Below, one piece after another: positions 25,116 through 35,105 of a DNA stretch of 64,000 nt. A program made the translations under genes and the position numbers. How positions within the stretch are numbered: position 1 is the stretch's first letter; every line of letters starts with the position of its first letter. The DNA lies in assembly GCF_005870035.1 (NCBI RefSeq), contig NZ_SWJG01000001.1:607639-671638 (forward strand), read 5' to 3'. The notes beneath the pieces were generated by a model, which was not told the DNA's origin, searched no databases, and saw nothing but the letters and a program-made list of their open reading frames with translations. The stretch comes from Spirosoma lacussanchae. GTDB taxonomy: Bacteria > Bacteroidota > Bacteroidia > Cytophagales > Spirosomataceae.

Positions 25116-26189
25116 ATGAAAACGCTGAACGCTATCTATGACCCTGTCTTTACGAGCCGTTCCTACAACCAGGTCGATCGTTTCTTTCTCCAGTACATCA
25201 AAGACGAGCGCGATCTGCCGTTCATTTACCTGACCCTTCGTATCACCTTTACCCTCATTCCGCTCGCGGTGGCGCTTTTTCTGCTCCCGCTTTTCAGCTG
25301 GCAGTGGTGGGCGGCTGCTGCGGTTCATTTTTTCATCAGTAACTTCATGTTTAAAGGACCGTTTGGGCTGATGCTCCACTGCACCAGTCACCGCCCTTTT
25401 TTCAAACCGGAGTACGGCTGGCTCAATAACTACCTGCCCTGGATCGTAGCGCCTTTCTTCGGCCATACCCCCGAAACCTACTACAGCCACCACATAGGCA
25501 TGCACCATCCGGAAAATAACCTGGAGGACGACGAAAGCAGCACGATGATGTTCCAGCGGGATAGCTTTCGGAGTTTTCTGGCTTATTTCGGGCAGTTTTT
25601 CGTGCGTGGTGTATACGACCTGCTGGCCTATCTGCGCTGGAAAAACCGGCCCAAGCTGGCCAGGCGGGCGCTGATCGGCGAAACTATTTTTGCGATCGTC
25701 TGCGTTGGATTGTGCTTTATCAACTGGCCGGCAACGGTGCTGGTCTTCCTGCTGCCGCTGGTGATCTACCGGCTGATTGCCATGCTCGGCAATTGGACTC
25801 AGCACGCCTTCGTCGACGGGCAGGACCCCGGCAATGCGTACAAAAACAGCATTACCTGCATCAACGTGAAGTATAACAAGAAGTGCTGGAACGACGGGTA
25901 CCACATCAGCCACCACGTTCGGCCCGCCATGCACTGGACCGAGCACCCGACTTTTTTCCAGAAGACCATCGATAAGTATGCTCAGCACCGGGCCATCGTT
26001 TTCGACGGGCTCGATTTTCTGCAGATCTTCTTTTTGCTTATGCGCGGGCGCTATGATGTGCTGGCTGCGCACATGGTCAACCTGAACAATACATTTGCCG
26101 ACGATCAGGACGCGATCGCGCTTCTCCGGTACAGAACCCAGCGCATACCGCTTCGGCAGGAGGTGCCGGCAGTGCCAACACTGGTGTAA
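25116..26189 (+). CDS. Membrane fatty acid desaturase
   Basis: 357 residues with four hydrophobic segments and the di-iron histidine boxes: HCTSHR, HHIGMHH, a WTQHAFVD segment and GYHISHHVRPAMHW. These mark the membrane-bound fatty acid desaturase/hydroxylase superfamily, which introduces double bonds or hydroxyls into acyl chains. The exact position and carrier cannot be read from sequence. The gene is flanked by strong terminators on both sides, so it is likely monocistronic. Confidence 0.9.
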   Translation: MKTLNAIYDPVFTSRSYNQVDRFFLQYIKDERDLPFIYLTLRITFTLIPLAVALFLLPLFSWQWWAAAAVHFFISNFMFKGPFGLMLHCTSHRPFFKPEYGWLNNYLPWIVAPFFGHTPETYYSHHIGMHHPENNLEDDESSTMMFQRDSFRSFLAYFGQFFVRGVYDLLAYLRWKNRPKLARRALIGETIFAIVCVGLCFINWPATVLVFLLPLVIYRLIAMLGNWTQHAFVDGQDPGNAYKNSITCINVKYNKKCWNDGYHISHHVRPAMHWTEHPTFFQKTIDKYAQHRAIVFDGLDFLQIFFLLMRGRYDVLAAHMVNLNNTFADDQDAIALLRYRTQRIPLRQEVPAVPTLV

Positions 26190-26227
26190 CAAAAAAGCCC
26201 GGCTGAGTTGCCGGGCTTTTTTGTTAC
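26186..26227. terminator. Bidirectional terminator between the desaturase and nuclease genes
   Basis: A perfect 18-bp inverted repeat (GTAACAAAAAAGCCCGGC / GCCGGGCTTTTTTGTTAC) with a 6-base loop TGAGTT, between two convergent genes. It supplies a GC-rich core and T6 tail in both directions and includes parts of both stop codons. Confidence 0.9.
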
Positions 26228-27099
26228 AGGCTTCCGCTATCGATTCGGGCCTCGATAACCTGCTGAATATCGGTCGGTACGGCCGACAGAAAATCATACC
26301 CGGTCAGCCGTTCCAGCGCATCGACAGAAGTCAGGTAAGCGCGCCAGGGTTTGTCGGCTGCCGTTTGGGTGTTGGGGATCGTGACGGCAATCAGCCGCGT
26401 AGCTGTGGTCAGCTGAAACGTTTTATCAGCCCCGGCCGGAACCACGACGATAATTTTCCAGAGCGCGGCCGGAACGGTCAGCTTTCCGCCTGCCAGCGAG
26501 GTGGAATACCCGTTCTGGCCGGTGCCCCCGGTGCCGCTGGTACCGGCAATAACATATACGTCGCTACCGTCGGCTATCAACTGCCGTTCATACTCTTCGA
26601 GCGATCGCCAGACTTCGCGGTTGTGGCGCGGGGCTTGTGGCACGATGTTGGATAGGAGAAAGGTAGCTGCATTATCTTCCGGGCTAGCGTCACGATCGTC
26701 GGAGGGGCACAGGTGGCCCCGGTCAAAGCCCGTGTTGGTGTAATCGGCCGGGCGGGCAGCATACCAGCCAGCAGGCAGGGTAGGGTCGGGTCTGAACTCA
26801 TCCGTTCGGCGGACATTCCCTTTCCAGGACTGGTTGAGGTGCCAGCTTACCCAGTTCGCGATGCCCCGGCTGCGGCTGTACGATAAGGTGTACTGATGTT
26901 TGACAATCAGGTAGTTATCCGGGTTGGCGGTAGAGGCCGCGCTGGGATTGCCCAGGGCCAGGTTGTCGGCTCTGTTCAGATCAGCCGCCTGCGGAGCCGG
27001 TGTACGAATGCCACGACAGGCGCTGAGGGTGGCCGCTATGCTTACCAGAAGCGCAATAGTTTTGAGCTGATGTATCACCTGAATTGATTTTGCTGACAT
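26224..27099 (-). CDS. DNA/RNA non-specific endonuclease (NUC1/EndA family), lipoprotein
   Basis: 291 residues with a lipoprotein signal: the lipobox L-S-A-C places the anchored cysteine at residue 28. The nuclease domain carries the diagnostic FDRGHLCPS motif (beta-beta-alpha metal finger with the catalytic His) and a downstream ...[15 protein letters not shown] block whose Asn coordinates Mg2+. Members cut DNA and RNA without sequence preference. Surface anchoring suggests nutrient scavenging or defence against extracellular nucleic acid, which is inference. Confidence 0.9.
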   Translation of the reverse strand: MSAKSIQVIHQLKTIALLVSIAATLSACRGIRTPAPQAADLNRADNLALGNPSAASTANPDNYLIVKHQYTLSYSRSRGIANWVSWHLNQSWKGNVRRTDEFRPDPTLPAGWYAARPADYTNTGFDRGHLCPSDDRDASPEDNAATFLLSNIVPQAPRHNREVWRSLEEYERQLIADGSDVYVIAGTSGTGGTGQNGYSTSLAGGKLTVPAALWKIIVVVPAGADKTFQLTTATRLIAVTIPNTQTAADKPWRAYLTSVDALERLTGYDFLSAVPTDIQQVIEARIDSGSL

Positions 27100-27207
27100 T
27101 CTTGCGGAACTTTACAATGAATATACGTAACCGGTTTCTTCTTACTCTACCGAGTAAACCTAGGGGACCGCAAAATTGACCTAAAATAAAGACAGTACCC
27201 TGCTGTT

Positions 27208-29367
27208 ATGGCCAAAAAAAAACAACCCATCGGCCCCCGTCCGGTGGCCCCCAAACCAGCCCCAGCGCCTGCCACCAGTTCTGTACGGACGGCACCGGTA
27301 CGGCCGGCCGAGTCGTCGGTCCGACCAGCTGCCACGCGTCTGGCCGAGTCGTCGGCTTCCGATCTGCCAATTAGTAAACGCCCGGTAGCCTGGTGGCCAC
27401 CCGTCCTGCTGGCCCTGCTTGGTGGGGTTCTTTACGTAAATACCTTCGGTCATCAGTACGCGCTCGATGATATTGCCGCCATAGGGCAGAACCTGTTCGT
27501 GAAAAAAGGCTTTGCCGGCATTCCAGATCTGCTCCGGACTGAGTTCTGGCACTTCAGCAACATATCCCTTGGCTACTACCGCCCACTGTCGCTGATAACG
27601 TTCGCGCTTGAGCAGCAGTATTTCAAAGACGATCCGAACATCAGCCATATGATCAATACCGGGCTTTATGCGCTGACCGGCCTGGTGCTGGGCGTGCTGC
27701 TGCAGAAATGGCTCGACCGAAAAACCATTATCGCGTTCCTGATCGGGCTGGTGTTTATTGCGCATCCGATTCATACGGAGATCGTGGCCAACATCAAAGG
27801 TCGTGACGAGATCCTGAGCTTTCTGTTCATCGGCCTGATGCTGCTCTCGTACTGGAAACACCTCGAATCTGCCGAATCGCTCTGGTTCAAAGGCCCTGTT
27901 GCTGACTGGCCGCTGGGTGGTTTGCTGGGCTTGTTTTCGGTGGTTGCCGGCTGGGTAATCGGTAGCAGTCTGATGGTCAATACGTTTGGCAGCACGGCAG
28001 GTGGTATCATGGGCGTCATTATCATGGGTGCCCTGTCTGGAAGCTGGCTGGGGCTGGCCTGTGCCTCGCTCTATTTCGCGTTCCTTTCTAAAGAGTCATC
28101 TATCGTAAGCCTGGCCCTGATTCCGGCCATGCAGTACTGGTTTGCCCGCCGGAACGTCTGGCAGTCGCTGATTAGTTTGTGGCCGTTCCTGATCGTGGCG
28201 GCTCTGTTCTTCTACCAGAAACAGAAGATGATCGGTACGCTCAGCGGTACGCCCCCCGTTGACTGGGCCAACTACCCCTACAAGATTCTGCAGACCGAAA
28301 AATCGACCACGTTCAAATTCCTGCTGTACTACATCCGGCTGCTCGTGCTGCCGCATCCGCTGGTCTACGACTACTCGTTCAACGTAATTCCGTCGGGTAG
28401 CAAAGGCGATATAATGACCTGGGCGGGCTTTTTCTCGCTGATTGGTCTGCTGGTGCTGGCCTGGCGCGGCTTCGTTCAGCGCACGCTCTGGGGGTTCGGT
28501 ATCTTCTGGTTCTTTGTGACCATGGCCCCCGGACTCGGCTTCATCTGGATGCGGGGCGGTATTTTTGCTGAGCGGTTTACCTACGCGGCTGTTATGGGCT
28601 TCGCCTTTGTGTTGATATGGGCGCTGCAAAAACTGCTGGTGCGGGGGACTGCCGGTGCCGAGGCAACGGACGGTAAGCCCGTACCGGTTCGTTATGCGTC
28701 TCTGCTGGGGCTCATGGCGGTAGTGGCCGGCCTTTACTCGTTCAAAACCGTGGAGCGTAACCGCGACTGGGAGAACAACTTCGTGCTGTTCAACTCGGCC
28801 CTGCCTTATGCGCCTACCAGTTGTCAGGTACAGCGTCACGTGGCTAACGAATGGATCGAGAAAGGGCTGAAAGACCGGGCCAAAGCCGACTCCATTGCCA
28901 ATGCCGTGAACAGCATTAAGCCTAAGCCAACCCTCGAGCAGGTGAAAAAAGGGCAGGCCCTGATCGACAGTAACATTGCCCGGGCCAACAAGCACGGCCG
29001 CTGGGCGCTCGATCACCTGCAGGAGTCGACCCGTATCTACCCGAACTTCGGCGAAGCCTATTTCTCGATGGCGTATGTCTTCCAGAAAATTACGCCAAAC
29101 GTAGACTCTGCCAAGTATTACTACAAGCAGACCATTCGGGCGGCCAATGCCTATGCCCCTGCCTACAATAACCTGGGGGTTATTTATCAGGGCGAAGGTT
29201 TTGCGCAGAACAACCGGCAAAAACTTGAGCTGGCTTCTTACTATTACAACCGATCCATGATCGTTAACCCGGCTTATGTTGACGGGCAGAACAATCGGGC
29301 TTCGTTACTGAAGGCAACCGGACTTGACGTAAAAGCTCTGCCCGACTCGATTCTGAACAAGTACTAA
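27208..29367 (+). CDS. TMTC-like GT-C membrane protein with TPR tail
   Basis: 719 residues in three parts: a Pro/Ala/Ser-rich cytoplasmic leader (1-55), a polytopic membrane region of roughly ten segments (60-495), and a soluble tail with two to three TPRs (570-700). The first extracytoplasmic loop carries YALDDIAAIGQN, the acidic motif expected of GT-C glycosyltransferases, then YYRPLS and AHPIHTEIVANIKGRDE, blocks typical of TMTC (DUF1736-type) proteins. Eukaryotic TMTCs O-mannosylate cadherins. A bacterial version could glycosylate exported proteins, in line with O-glycosylation known in Bacteroidota, but activity is inferred. Confidence 0.8.
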   Translation: MAKKKQPIGPRPVAPKPAPAPATSSVRTAPVRPAESSVRPAATRLAESSASDLPISKRPVAWWPPVLLALLGGVLYVNTFGHQYALDDIAAIGQNLFVKKGFAGIPDLLRTEFWHFSNISLGYYRPLSLITFALEQQYFKDDPNISHMINTGLYALTGLVLGVLLQKWLDRKTIIAFLIGLVFIAHPIHTEIVANIKGRDEILSFLFIGLMLLSYWKHLESAESLWFKGPVADWPLGGLLGLFSVVAGWVIGSSLMVNTFGSTAGGIMGVIIMGALSGSWLGLACASLYFAFLSKESSIVSLALIPAMQYWFARRNVWQSLISLWPFLIVAALFFYQKQKMIGTLSGTPPVDWANYPYKILQTEKSTTFKFLLYYIRLLVLPHPLVYDYSFNVIPSGSKGDIMTWAGFFSLIGLLVLAWRGFVQRTLWGFGIFWFFVTMAPGLGFIWMRGGIFAERFTYAAVMGFAFVLIWALQKLLVRGTAGAEATDGKPVPVRYASLLGLMAVVAGLYSFKTVERNRDWENNFVLFNSALPYAPTSCQVQRHVANEWIEKGLKDRAKADSIANAVNSIKPKPTLEQVKKGQALIDSNIARANKHGRWALDHLQESTRIYPNFGEAYFSMAYVFQKITPNVDSAKYYYKQTIRAANAYAPAYNNLGVIYQGEGFAQNNRQKLELASYYYNRSMIVNPAYVDGQNNRASLLKATGLDVKALPDSILNKY

Positions 29368-29387
29368 GTTTCGTCGCTGTACATACG

Positions 29388-29430
29388 CTGGGTATCAGAC
29401 CGATTTGCTGGTCAGGTACCCAGTTTTTTT
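29388..29430 (+). terminator. Intrinsic terminator after the TMTC-like gene
   Basis: Outer arms CTGGGTA / TACCCAG and inner arms GACC / GGTC form an interrupted stem, followed by T7. It begins 20 bases after the stop codon. Confidence 0.8.
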
Positions 29431-29644
29431 ATGTGTCTTCAGACAGCAGTACCGCCGGGAGGGGGCTGGCTGGCTGCGCCCGGCCTGGCTTCGTGCAAAC
29501 AGTTTACGGGCTGGCTTGTTTTTCATACCAACTGGTGAGTTTTGTGTAGATAATAAGCTAAGCTGGTTTTATTGAGTATTGCTGGGGGGCACAGCCGGAA
29601 AAGGGAGTACTTTTGATGAGCCTGTGTATGGCCGGTTGCTGTGT

Positions 29645-30880
29645 ATGAAGAACATGCCCGTTAATTCTGTGCCTGCCGATACTGATTCAGAAGAATCGCA
29701 GCGCACTATTCGTGAGAAATTGCTGTTGCGTGAGGCTCAGCTGAGTCAGGCGCAGCGTATGGCTGGTATGGCCAGCTGGGAATGGTACTTTGGTGATACC
29801 CAGATTCGGTGGAGTCCCGAAATGTATTTGTTCTGGGGCTACGAACCCGGCGAGATAGAGGTAGACCTGGACAGCGTGGCTCAGACTACCCACGTTGATG
29901 ATCTGCCTATTCTCCAGAGTGCTATCGGGCGGGCGCTGAACGGGGAGGATCTGGAGATGGAGTACCGGCGCTACGACAAGCAGGGCCGGGAAATCTTTAT
30001 CCACACCATCGGGCGTATTATTCATAACGAGAAAGGCGAGCCGCTGGGCGTGTTCGGGATCGATATGAACATTACTGCCCGCAAGCAGCAGGAACTGCAT
30101 CTGGAGCAGCTGAACCGCCAGCTAGCCGAAAAAAACCGCGAGCTTGAGAAGCGGAACGCCGAACTGAGTGCTTTTTCCTTTGCGGCCAGCCATGACCTGC
30201 AGGAGCCGCTGCGTAAGATCCGGATGTTCAACAGCCTGATTCTGGAGCGCGAAGCAAATCGGCTCTCGACAGAAGGGCAGAGCTATTTTAACCGGTCGAT
30301 GCAGTCCGCCGAACGGATGCAGGCGCTGATCAAAAACCTGGCCGCTTATGCCCGCACCAACCTGGTGGTCCGCCCGCGTCAGCTGGTAGATCTGAACGAG
30401 TTGCTGACTCAGCTTCAAAACCAGCTGGAGGAGCCTATCGGGCAGCAGCAAGCAACCCTTATAACCGATACGCTGCCTGTAGTATCGGTTGTGGAGTTCA
30501 TGTTCGGGCAATTGCTGCAAAACCTGCTCCGAAACGCGCTTACGTATACCCGCCCCGACGTAAAACCGGTAATTCAGATTACTTACAGCAAAGTTTCGTC
30601 CGGCGAGGTGCCCGTAGAGGCCGCCATCAAGTCGGCTACCTGCCACAGGCTTACGGTAGCTGATAACGGTATGGGTTTCGATCCGGTCTACAACCAGAAG
30701 ATTTTTGGTCTGTTTCAGCGGCTGAACAGCACTGGCGATACCCCCACCGGCACCGGGACGGGGCTCGCGCTTTGCCAGCGTATCATGGACCATCACGGTG
30801 GGATCATCACCGCCGACGGACAGCCCGGCGCCGGGGCTACCTTCACGCTGTACTGGCCGGCCGACGAAACGGCTACGTAG
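29645..30880 (+). CDS. PAS-domain sensor histidine kinase
   Basis: 411 residues from the ATG at 29645; the frame opens upstream at 29579 and a second ATG lies at 29654, so the start is uncertain by a few codons. There is no membrane segment, so it is a soluble sensor. A PAS_3-type domain spans about 40-150 ([16 protein letters not shown]). A coiled linker leads to a HisKA domain with phospho-acceptor H183 in [12 protein letters not shown]. The HATPase domain shows the N-box LLRNALTYT, the G1 box VADNGMGF and a G2 box [11 protein letters not shown]. No response regulator is adjacent. Its last eight bases overlap the convergent mutase gene. Confidence 0.9.
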   Translation: MKNMPVNSVPADTDSEESQRTIREKLLLREAQLSQAQRMAGMASWEWYFGDTQIRWSPEMYLFWGYEPGEIEVDLDSVAQTTHVDDLPILQSAIGRALNGEDLEMEYRRYDKQGREIFIHTIGRIIHNEKGEPLGVFGIDMNITARKQQELHLEQLNRQLAEKNRELEKRNAELSAFSFAASHDLQEPLRKIRMFNSLILEREANRLSTEGQSYFNRSMQSAERMQALIKNLAAYARTNLVVRPRQLVDLNELLTQLQNQLEEPIGQQQATLITDTLPVVSVVEFMFGQLLQNLLRNALTYTRPDVKPVIQITYSKVSSGEVPVEAAIKSATCHRLTVADNGMGFDPVYNQKIFGLFQRLNSTGDTPTGTGTGLALCQRIMDHHGGIITADGQPGAGATFTLYWPADETAT

Positions 30881-33023
30881 CCATCAGCTCCGTCAGAATT
30901 TTCTGGGCCGCTACCGAAATAACCGTACCCGGCCCGAAAACCCCTTTGACCCCTGCGTCGTAGAGATACTGATAGTCAGCCGCCGGAATAACCCCGCCTG
31001 CAATGACCATGATGTCATCGCGACCAAGTTGTCTGAGTTCATCGATGAGCTGGGGAACCAGGGTTTTATGACCGGCAGCCAGGCTCGACACCCCTACCAG
31101 GTGCACATCGTTTTCGGCCGCTTGCCGGGCTACTTCGGCGGGTGTCTGGAACAGCGGACCCATGTCGACATCGAAGCCCAGATCGGCAAAGCTGGTAGCA
31201 ATGATCTTGGCGCCCCGGTCGTGGCCGTCCTGTCCCATTTTGGCCACCAGTATGCGGGGGCGCCTACCGTCGAGTTCGGCAAACTGATCGGCCATCTGGC
31301 GGGCAATCCGGAAATTCTCGTCGTCCGAAACCTCGGCGGAGTAAACCCCCGATACAGCCCGAATCGTGGCTTTGTGTCGGCCAAATGCATCTTCCATAGC
31401 GTCTGATATTTCGCCCAGCGTGGCCCGGTGTCGGGCGGCTTCAACGGCCAGGGCCAGCAGGTTGGTGTCGGTCTGGGCTGGCTGGCTGGCACCTGGCTGA
31501 CAGGCCCGGGTAATGGCCCGCAGCGCGGCTTCGACCTGCTCGTTGTCGCGGCTGCTCCTGACCTGGTTCAGCCGGTTGATCTGCGCATCGCGAACGGCCT
31601 TGTTATCGACTTCGAGCAGCTCGATTTCGGTTTCAGAAACCGGTCGATACCGGTTTACGCCTACGATTACGTCTTTTCCGGCGTCGATGCGGGCTTGTTT
31701 GCGGGCGGCTGCCTCTTCGATGCGGAGCTTGGGTAAACCGGTTTCGATCGCTTTGGTCATGCCGCCCAGCTGTTCTACCTCTTCGATAAGCGCCCAGGCT
31801 CGCTCGGCCAGTTCTTTGGTCAGGTATTCTATATAATAAGAGCCGCCCCAGGGATCAACAGCACGGGTAATGTCGGTTTCGTGCTGCAGATAGAGCTGGG
31901 TGTTCCGGGCAATCCGGGCCGAGAAATCGGTGGGTAGCGCAATAGCTTCGTCGAGCGAGTTGGTGTGCAGACTCTGGGTGCCCCCCAGCGCGGCCGCCAG
32001 GGCTTCAATGGTCGTGCGGGCTACGTTGTTGAACGGGTCCTGCTCGGTCAGGCTGTAGCCCGACGTCTGGCAGTGGGTCCGCAACGCCAGCGACTTTGGA
32101 TTCGTCGGTCCAAACTGTTTCACGATCTTTGCCCAGAGGAGCCGCCCGGCCCGGAGTTTGGCAATTTCCATAAAGTGGTTCATACCGATGCCCCAGAAGA
32201 ATGAGAGCCGGGGCGCAAACTCGTCGATTCCCATACCGGCCCGCAGGCCCGTGCGGATGTACTCCAGCCCGTCGGCCAGGGTGTAGGCCAGCTCCAGATG
32301 CGCTGGGGCACCCGCTTCATGCATGTGGTAGCCGCTGATGCTGATGGAATTGAACCGGGGCATATGGCGGCTGGTATAAGCAAAAATATCCCCCACAATC
32401 CGCATCGAAGGCTCGGGCGGGTAGATGTAGGTGTTGCGCACCATGAACTCCTTCAGGATGTCGTTCTGAATGGTACCCGACAGTTTTTCGGGCGGAACCC
32501 CCTGCTCTTCGGCGGCTACGATGTAAAACGCCATAACCGGCAGCACAGCACCGTTCATGGTCATACTGACCGACATCTGATCGAGCGGTATCTGGTCGAA
32601 CAGGATTTTCATGTCCTCGACCGTATCGATGGCTACACCCGCCTTACCGACGTCGCCGACGACGCGTGGATGATCGGAGTCGTAGCCCCGGTGGGTGGCG
32701 AGGTCGAACGCAACCGATAGCCCTTTCTGACCAGCTGCCAGATTTCGGCGGTAGAAGGCGTTCGAGGCTTCGGCCGTTGAGAAACCGGCGTATTGCCGTA
32801 CGGTCCAGGGCTGGCGTACGTACATGCTGGCATAGGGACCCCGCAGAAACGGCGGTATACCCGCTGCGTAGGACAAATGGCTGGCCAGGTGCCCGTCGGG
32901 GCCGGTGATATCGGCAACGGTAAAGCGGGGTTTGAGCCGGATGCCTTCGGCCGTAGTGAAGGCTGGCGGGCTGGCTGGTGACGCTGGCGATGAAGGCTGT
33001 GTGTTGATGAGAGTAGGTTCCAT
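30873..33023 (-). CDS. mutB: Methylmalonyl-CoA mutase, large (B12-binding) subunit
   Basis: 716 residues, normal for the catalytic subunit. The N-terminal TIM barrel has the substrate-binding [20 protein letters not shown] block and [19 protein letters not shown]. The C-terminal cobalamin domain has the D-x-H-x-x-G ligand motif ([10 protein letters not shown]), the S-x-L (VSSLAAGH) and the GG (VIAGGVIP). It interconverts methylmalonyl-CoA and succinyl-CoA with adenosylcobalamin. It is last in the minus-strand run mutA, HEPN, MNT, mutB and starts 5 bases after the MNT stop. Confidence 0.95.
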   Translation of the reverse strand: MEPTLINTQPSSPASPASPPAFTTAEGIRLKPRFTVADITGPDGHLASHLSYAAGIPPFLRGPYASMYVRQPWTVRQYAGFSTAEASNAFYRRNLAAGQKGLSVAFDLATHRGYDSDHPRVVGDVGKAGVAIDTVEDMKILFDQIPLDQMSVSMTMNGAVLPVMAFYIVAAEEQGVPPEKLSGTIQNDILKEFMVRNTYIYPPEPSMRIVGDIFAYTSRHMPRFNSISISGYHMHEAGAPAHLELAYTLADGLEYIRTGLRAGMGIDEFAPRLSFFWGIGMNHFMEIAKLRAGRLLWAKIVKQFGPTNPKSLALRTHCQTSGYSLTEQDPFNNVARTTIEALAAALGGTQSLHTNSLDEAIALPTDFSARIARNTQLYLQHETDITRAVDPWGGSYYIEYLTKELAERAWALIEEVEQLGGMTKAIETGLPKLRIEEAAARKQARIDAGKDVIVGVNRYRPVSETEIELLEVDNKAVRDAQINRLNQVRSSRDNEQVEAALRAITRACQPGASQPAQTDTNLLALAVEAARHRATLGEISDAMEDAFGRHKATIRAVSGVYSAEVSDDENFRIARQMADQFAELDGRRPRILVAKMGQDGHDRGAKIIATSFADLGFDVDMGPLFQTPAEVARQAAENDVHLVGVSSLAAGHKTLVPQLIDELRQLGRDDIMVIAGGVIPAADYQYLYDAGVKGVFGPGTVISVAAQKILTELMAT

Positions 33024-33027
33024 ATGC

Positions 33028-33351
33028 TTAGGAAGGGCGTTGGTACAGAAGCTGTGCCGTTCGCTGAATTTCGTTTTTTAGGTTCTCGTTGCCAACTGTA
33101 TTCCAGTGTACGACATCAAAGAAGAAAGGCATGGGGCTGTTTTCTTCCAGCTCAAAATGTACCTGACGGACGGTTTCGGGTCGTAAGGCCGGTCCGGTCA
33201 GGGCCAGATCGATATCGGAGCCGGGGCGGTTAGTACCTTTGGCGCGGGAGCCATAGATCCATACCTGCTCAATGTCGCTATGTTGCTGAAACAACCCACG
33301 CATATAGGCCAGATCCGAGTCGCGTAACCCAACTATTATAGCTGCTGACAT
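33028..33351 (-). CDS. MNT-type nucleotidyltransferase domain protein
   Basis: 107 residues, the size of minimal nucleotidyltransferases (MntA/HI0073 type). The polymerase-beta-like active site is complete: IYGSRAKG, then SDIDLAL with both aspartates, and a third acidic residue in FFFDVVHW. In characterised HEPN/MNT modules this enzyme AMPylates and neutralises the HEPN partner. Its start overlaps the upstream HEPN gene by 16 bases, confirming the pair, and it stops four bases before mutB. The pair interrupts an otherwise conserved mutA-mutB arrangement. Confidence 0.85.
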   Translation of the reverse strand: MSAAIIVGLRDSDLAYMRGLFQQHSDIEQVWIYGSRAKGTNRPGSDIDLALTGPALRPETVRQVHFELEENSPMPFFFDVVHWNTVGNENLKNEIQRTAQLLYQRPS

Positions 33352-33728
33352 GTCTCGTATAAACGCTCGATGCTGACAAGATAGCGTTGTTTGATGAGCG
33401 CTTCTGCTTCCAGACTGCGTTGTTCATCGTATGTATTAGCCAGTAAGTTACGTTGCTTCAGGGCGTCTAACCACTCGTAACCCTCAGGTTCTGTAATCAG
33501 CCTGGCAACCAGTGCTGTCAGTATGGCTTCGCGAGGGGAGTTAACCTCGAAACCCTGCTCCCGACAGTAATCCTGCATCAGCTTCCAGCCTAACTCAAAG
33601 GTGTATTCAAACACCTGAATCAGACCGGCGCGCTCGAGTTCACTATAGTCGTTTTTTGCTGATGCGGAGCGGAGTTGTCCAACCGCTCGGGTAAAAGAGT
33701 CCAGCCGTTCTGTCCAGCGTTTTGCCAT
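33336..33728 (-). CDS. HEPN-like nucleotidyltransferase substrate-binding protein (HI0074 family)
   Basis: 130 residues, all-helical, with the HI0074/HEPN pattern: VFEYTFELGWKLMQDYCREQG, then a region SPREAILTALVARLI, then RNLLANTYDE. In HepT-type toxins the last motif is R-x4-H-x-Y, with the His needed for RNase action and the Tyr the target of AMPylation. Here it reads R93-x4-N98-x-Y100, so the catalytic histidine is Asn while the Tyr is kept. The codon is AAT, one base from the His codon CAT. It sits 12 bases downstream of mutA and overlaps the MNT gene. Confidence 0.83.
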   Translation of the reverse strand: MAKRWTERLDSFTRAVGQLRSASAKNDYSELERAGLIQVFEYTFELGWKLMQDYCREQGFEVNSPREAILTALVARLITEPEGYEWLDALKQRNLLANTYDEQRSLEAEALIKQRYLVSIERLYETCQQL

Positions 33729-33740
33729 GGTTTGTTAAGG

Positions 33741-35105
33741 TTACTGATATGGCTGCTCGAACTCGGCGGTAAGTCGGCGGTCGGGCAGTCCGGTCGAACG
33801 GGGAAGGCCAGCCAGGGGGGCAGCGGCTTCAGCGGTCGTATCGTCGTCGAATCGAAACTTCGTTACGCCCACCAGCACCTTGCCGCTACGAACGGCTTCG
33901 ACCCTGGCCTGGTACGCCCGATCAATTTCGGCCCGGATGAAACCGGCTTCCATTGCTGTCTGAAAGCCTCCCATGGCCTGTACCTGGTTGAATAATGACC
34001 AGGCCTGCCCGGTAAGCTGGTGGGTCAGGGTCTCGATGTAGTAGCTACCCGCAGCGGGGTCGGCCACCCGGTCGAGGTAACTTTCTTCCTTCAGCAGAAT
34101 CGACACGTTGCGGGCAATTCGCTCGCTGAACTCGCTGGGAGCCTTTAGAACCGTGTCGTACGGATGAACGGTCAGCACGTTGCAGCCCCCAATGACGGCC
34201 GCCATCGCTTCGGTAGTGGCCCTAAGCAGGTTGGTGTAAGGCGTAACAGCTGCATCGTAAAAAGTAGATGTCTGGGCCAGGAGCAGAGGACCCGGAAACC
34301 CGGTGTCGGCGTAGGTCGCCATTTGCCGATGCCAGAGTACCCGCAGGGCCCGCAGCTTGGCTATTTCGACAAAATAGCTGGTGCCCACCGATACCGAGAG
34401 CAGCGTACGGGCCACCAGCTGGTCAAGGGATAACCCCGCTGCCAGGAGCGCCCGGTACTGATCAGCCAGCCGTGCCAGGGTGAAAGCCAGTTCCTGAACA
34501 GCAGAAGCTCCTGCATTGTGAAAATCGTGACTGCCAACGCTGATGGTTCTGAACTGGGGTGAGTCGGCCGTTAGCCGGGTGGCTTCAACAATCTCCTTAA
34601 CGGAGGCTGTGGTCAGCAGTCCGCCTTTGAGCTGGTAAGGCGTCATAGGCCGCAGGCCGTTAAGAAAAGGAACTGGACGGCCCGACAGCCGAAAATAAAC
34701 CGGCGTCTCACTGAGCTTGATGCCATGCAGCAGCCGGGCCAGGTTGCCGTCGGTTTGGCCAACCTCATCGGGCAGCGACAGAACCAGCGCATCGGCTCCG
34801 CGCGTCAACGCATCGCGGAGCGTGGCTGACTGGCCCGCTGGGTCGGTAATGTGATACTCGGGGGCGTTGAGCCAGCCAACGCGGTTGGTTTGGTGCTGGG
34901 CTTCCTGAATGGTAGCCAGCGGCAATCCGGTCAGATCGTCGGCGGTATAATACGCGTCGACTGTGAGGCCGTTGCCCGGGTCTACTGGGTCGATGGTCCA
35001 GCGCAGGCTCTCATCGGCGAACTCGTCTTTCAGTTCTTTCCGAACCTGGTCCAGCCAGTCGGCTTTGCTGGTGGCAGGGAATACATGGCTAGGGAGCGGC
35101 TCCAT
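33741..35105 (-). CDS. mutA: Methylmalonyl-CoA mutase, small subunit
   Basis: 454 residues from the ATG at 35105; the longer frame to 35159 adds an unlikely basic extension. It matches the TIM-barrel half of the mutase (TADSPQFRTISVGSHDFHNAGASAVQELAFTLA-type block; DRVADPAAGSYYIETLT). No cobalamin-binding D-x-H-x-x-G domain is present and the protein stops soon after the barrel, so it is a non-catalytic structural partner of MutB. It heads the minus-strand operon. The 314-base gap upstream separates it from divergent dnaA. Confidence 0.92.
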   Translation of the reverse strand: MEPLPSHVFPATSKADWLDQVRKELKDEFADESLRWTIDPVDPGNGLTVDAYYTADDLTGLPLATIQEAQHQTNRVGWLNAPEYHITDPAGQSATLRDALTRGADALVLSLPDEVGQTDGNLARLLHGIKLSETPVYFRLSGRPVPFLNGLRPMTPYQLKGGLLTTASVKEIVEATRLTADSPQFRTISVGSHDFHNAGASAVQELAFTLARLADQYRALLAAGLSLDQLVARTLLSVSVGTSYFVEIAKLRALRVLWHRQMATYADTGFPGPLLLAQTSTFYDAAVTPYTNLLRATTEAMAAVIGGCNVLTVHPYDTVLKAPSEFSERIARNVSILLKEESYLDRVADPAAGSYYIETLTHQLTGQAWSLFNQVQAMGGFQTAMEAGFIRAEIDRAYQARVEAVRSGKVLVGVTKFRFDDDTTAEAAAPLAGLPRSTGLPDRRLTAEFEQPYQ

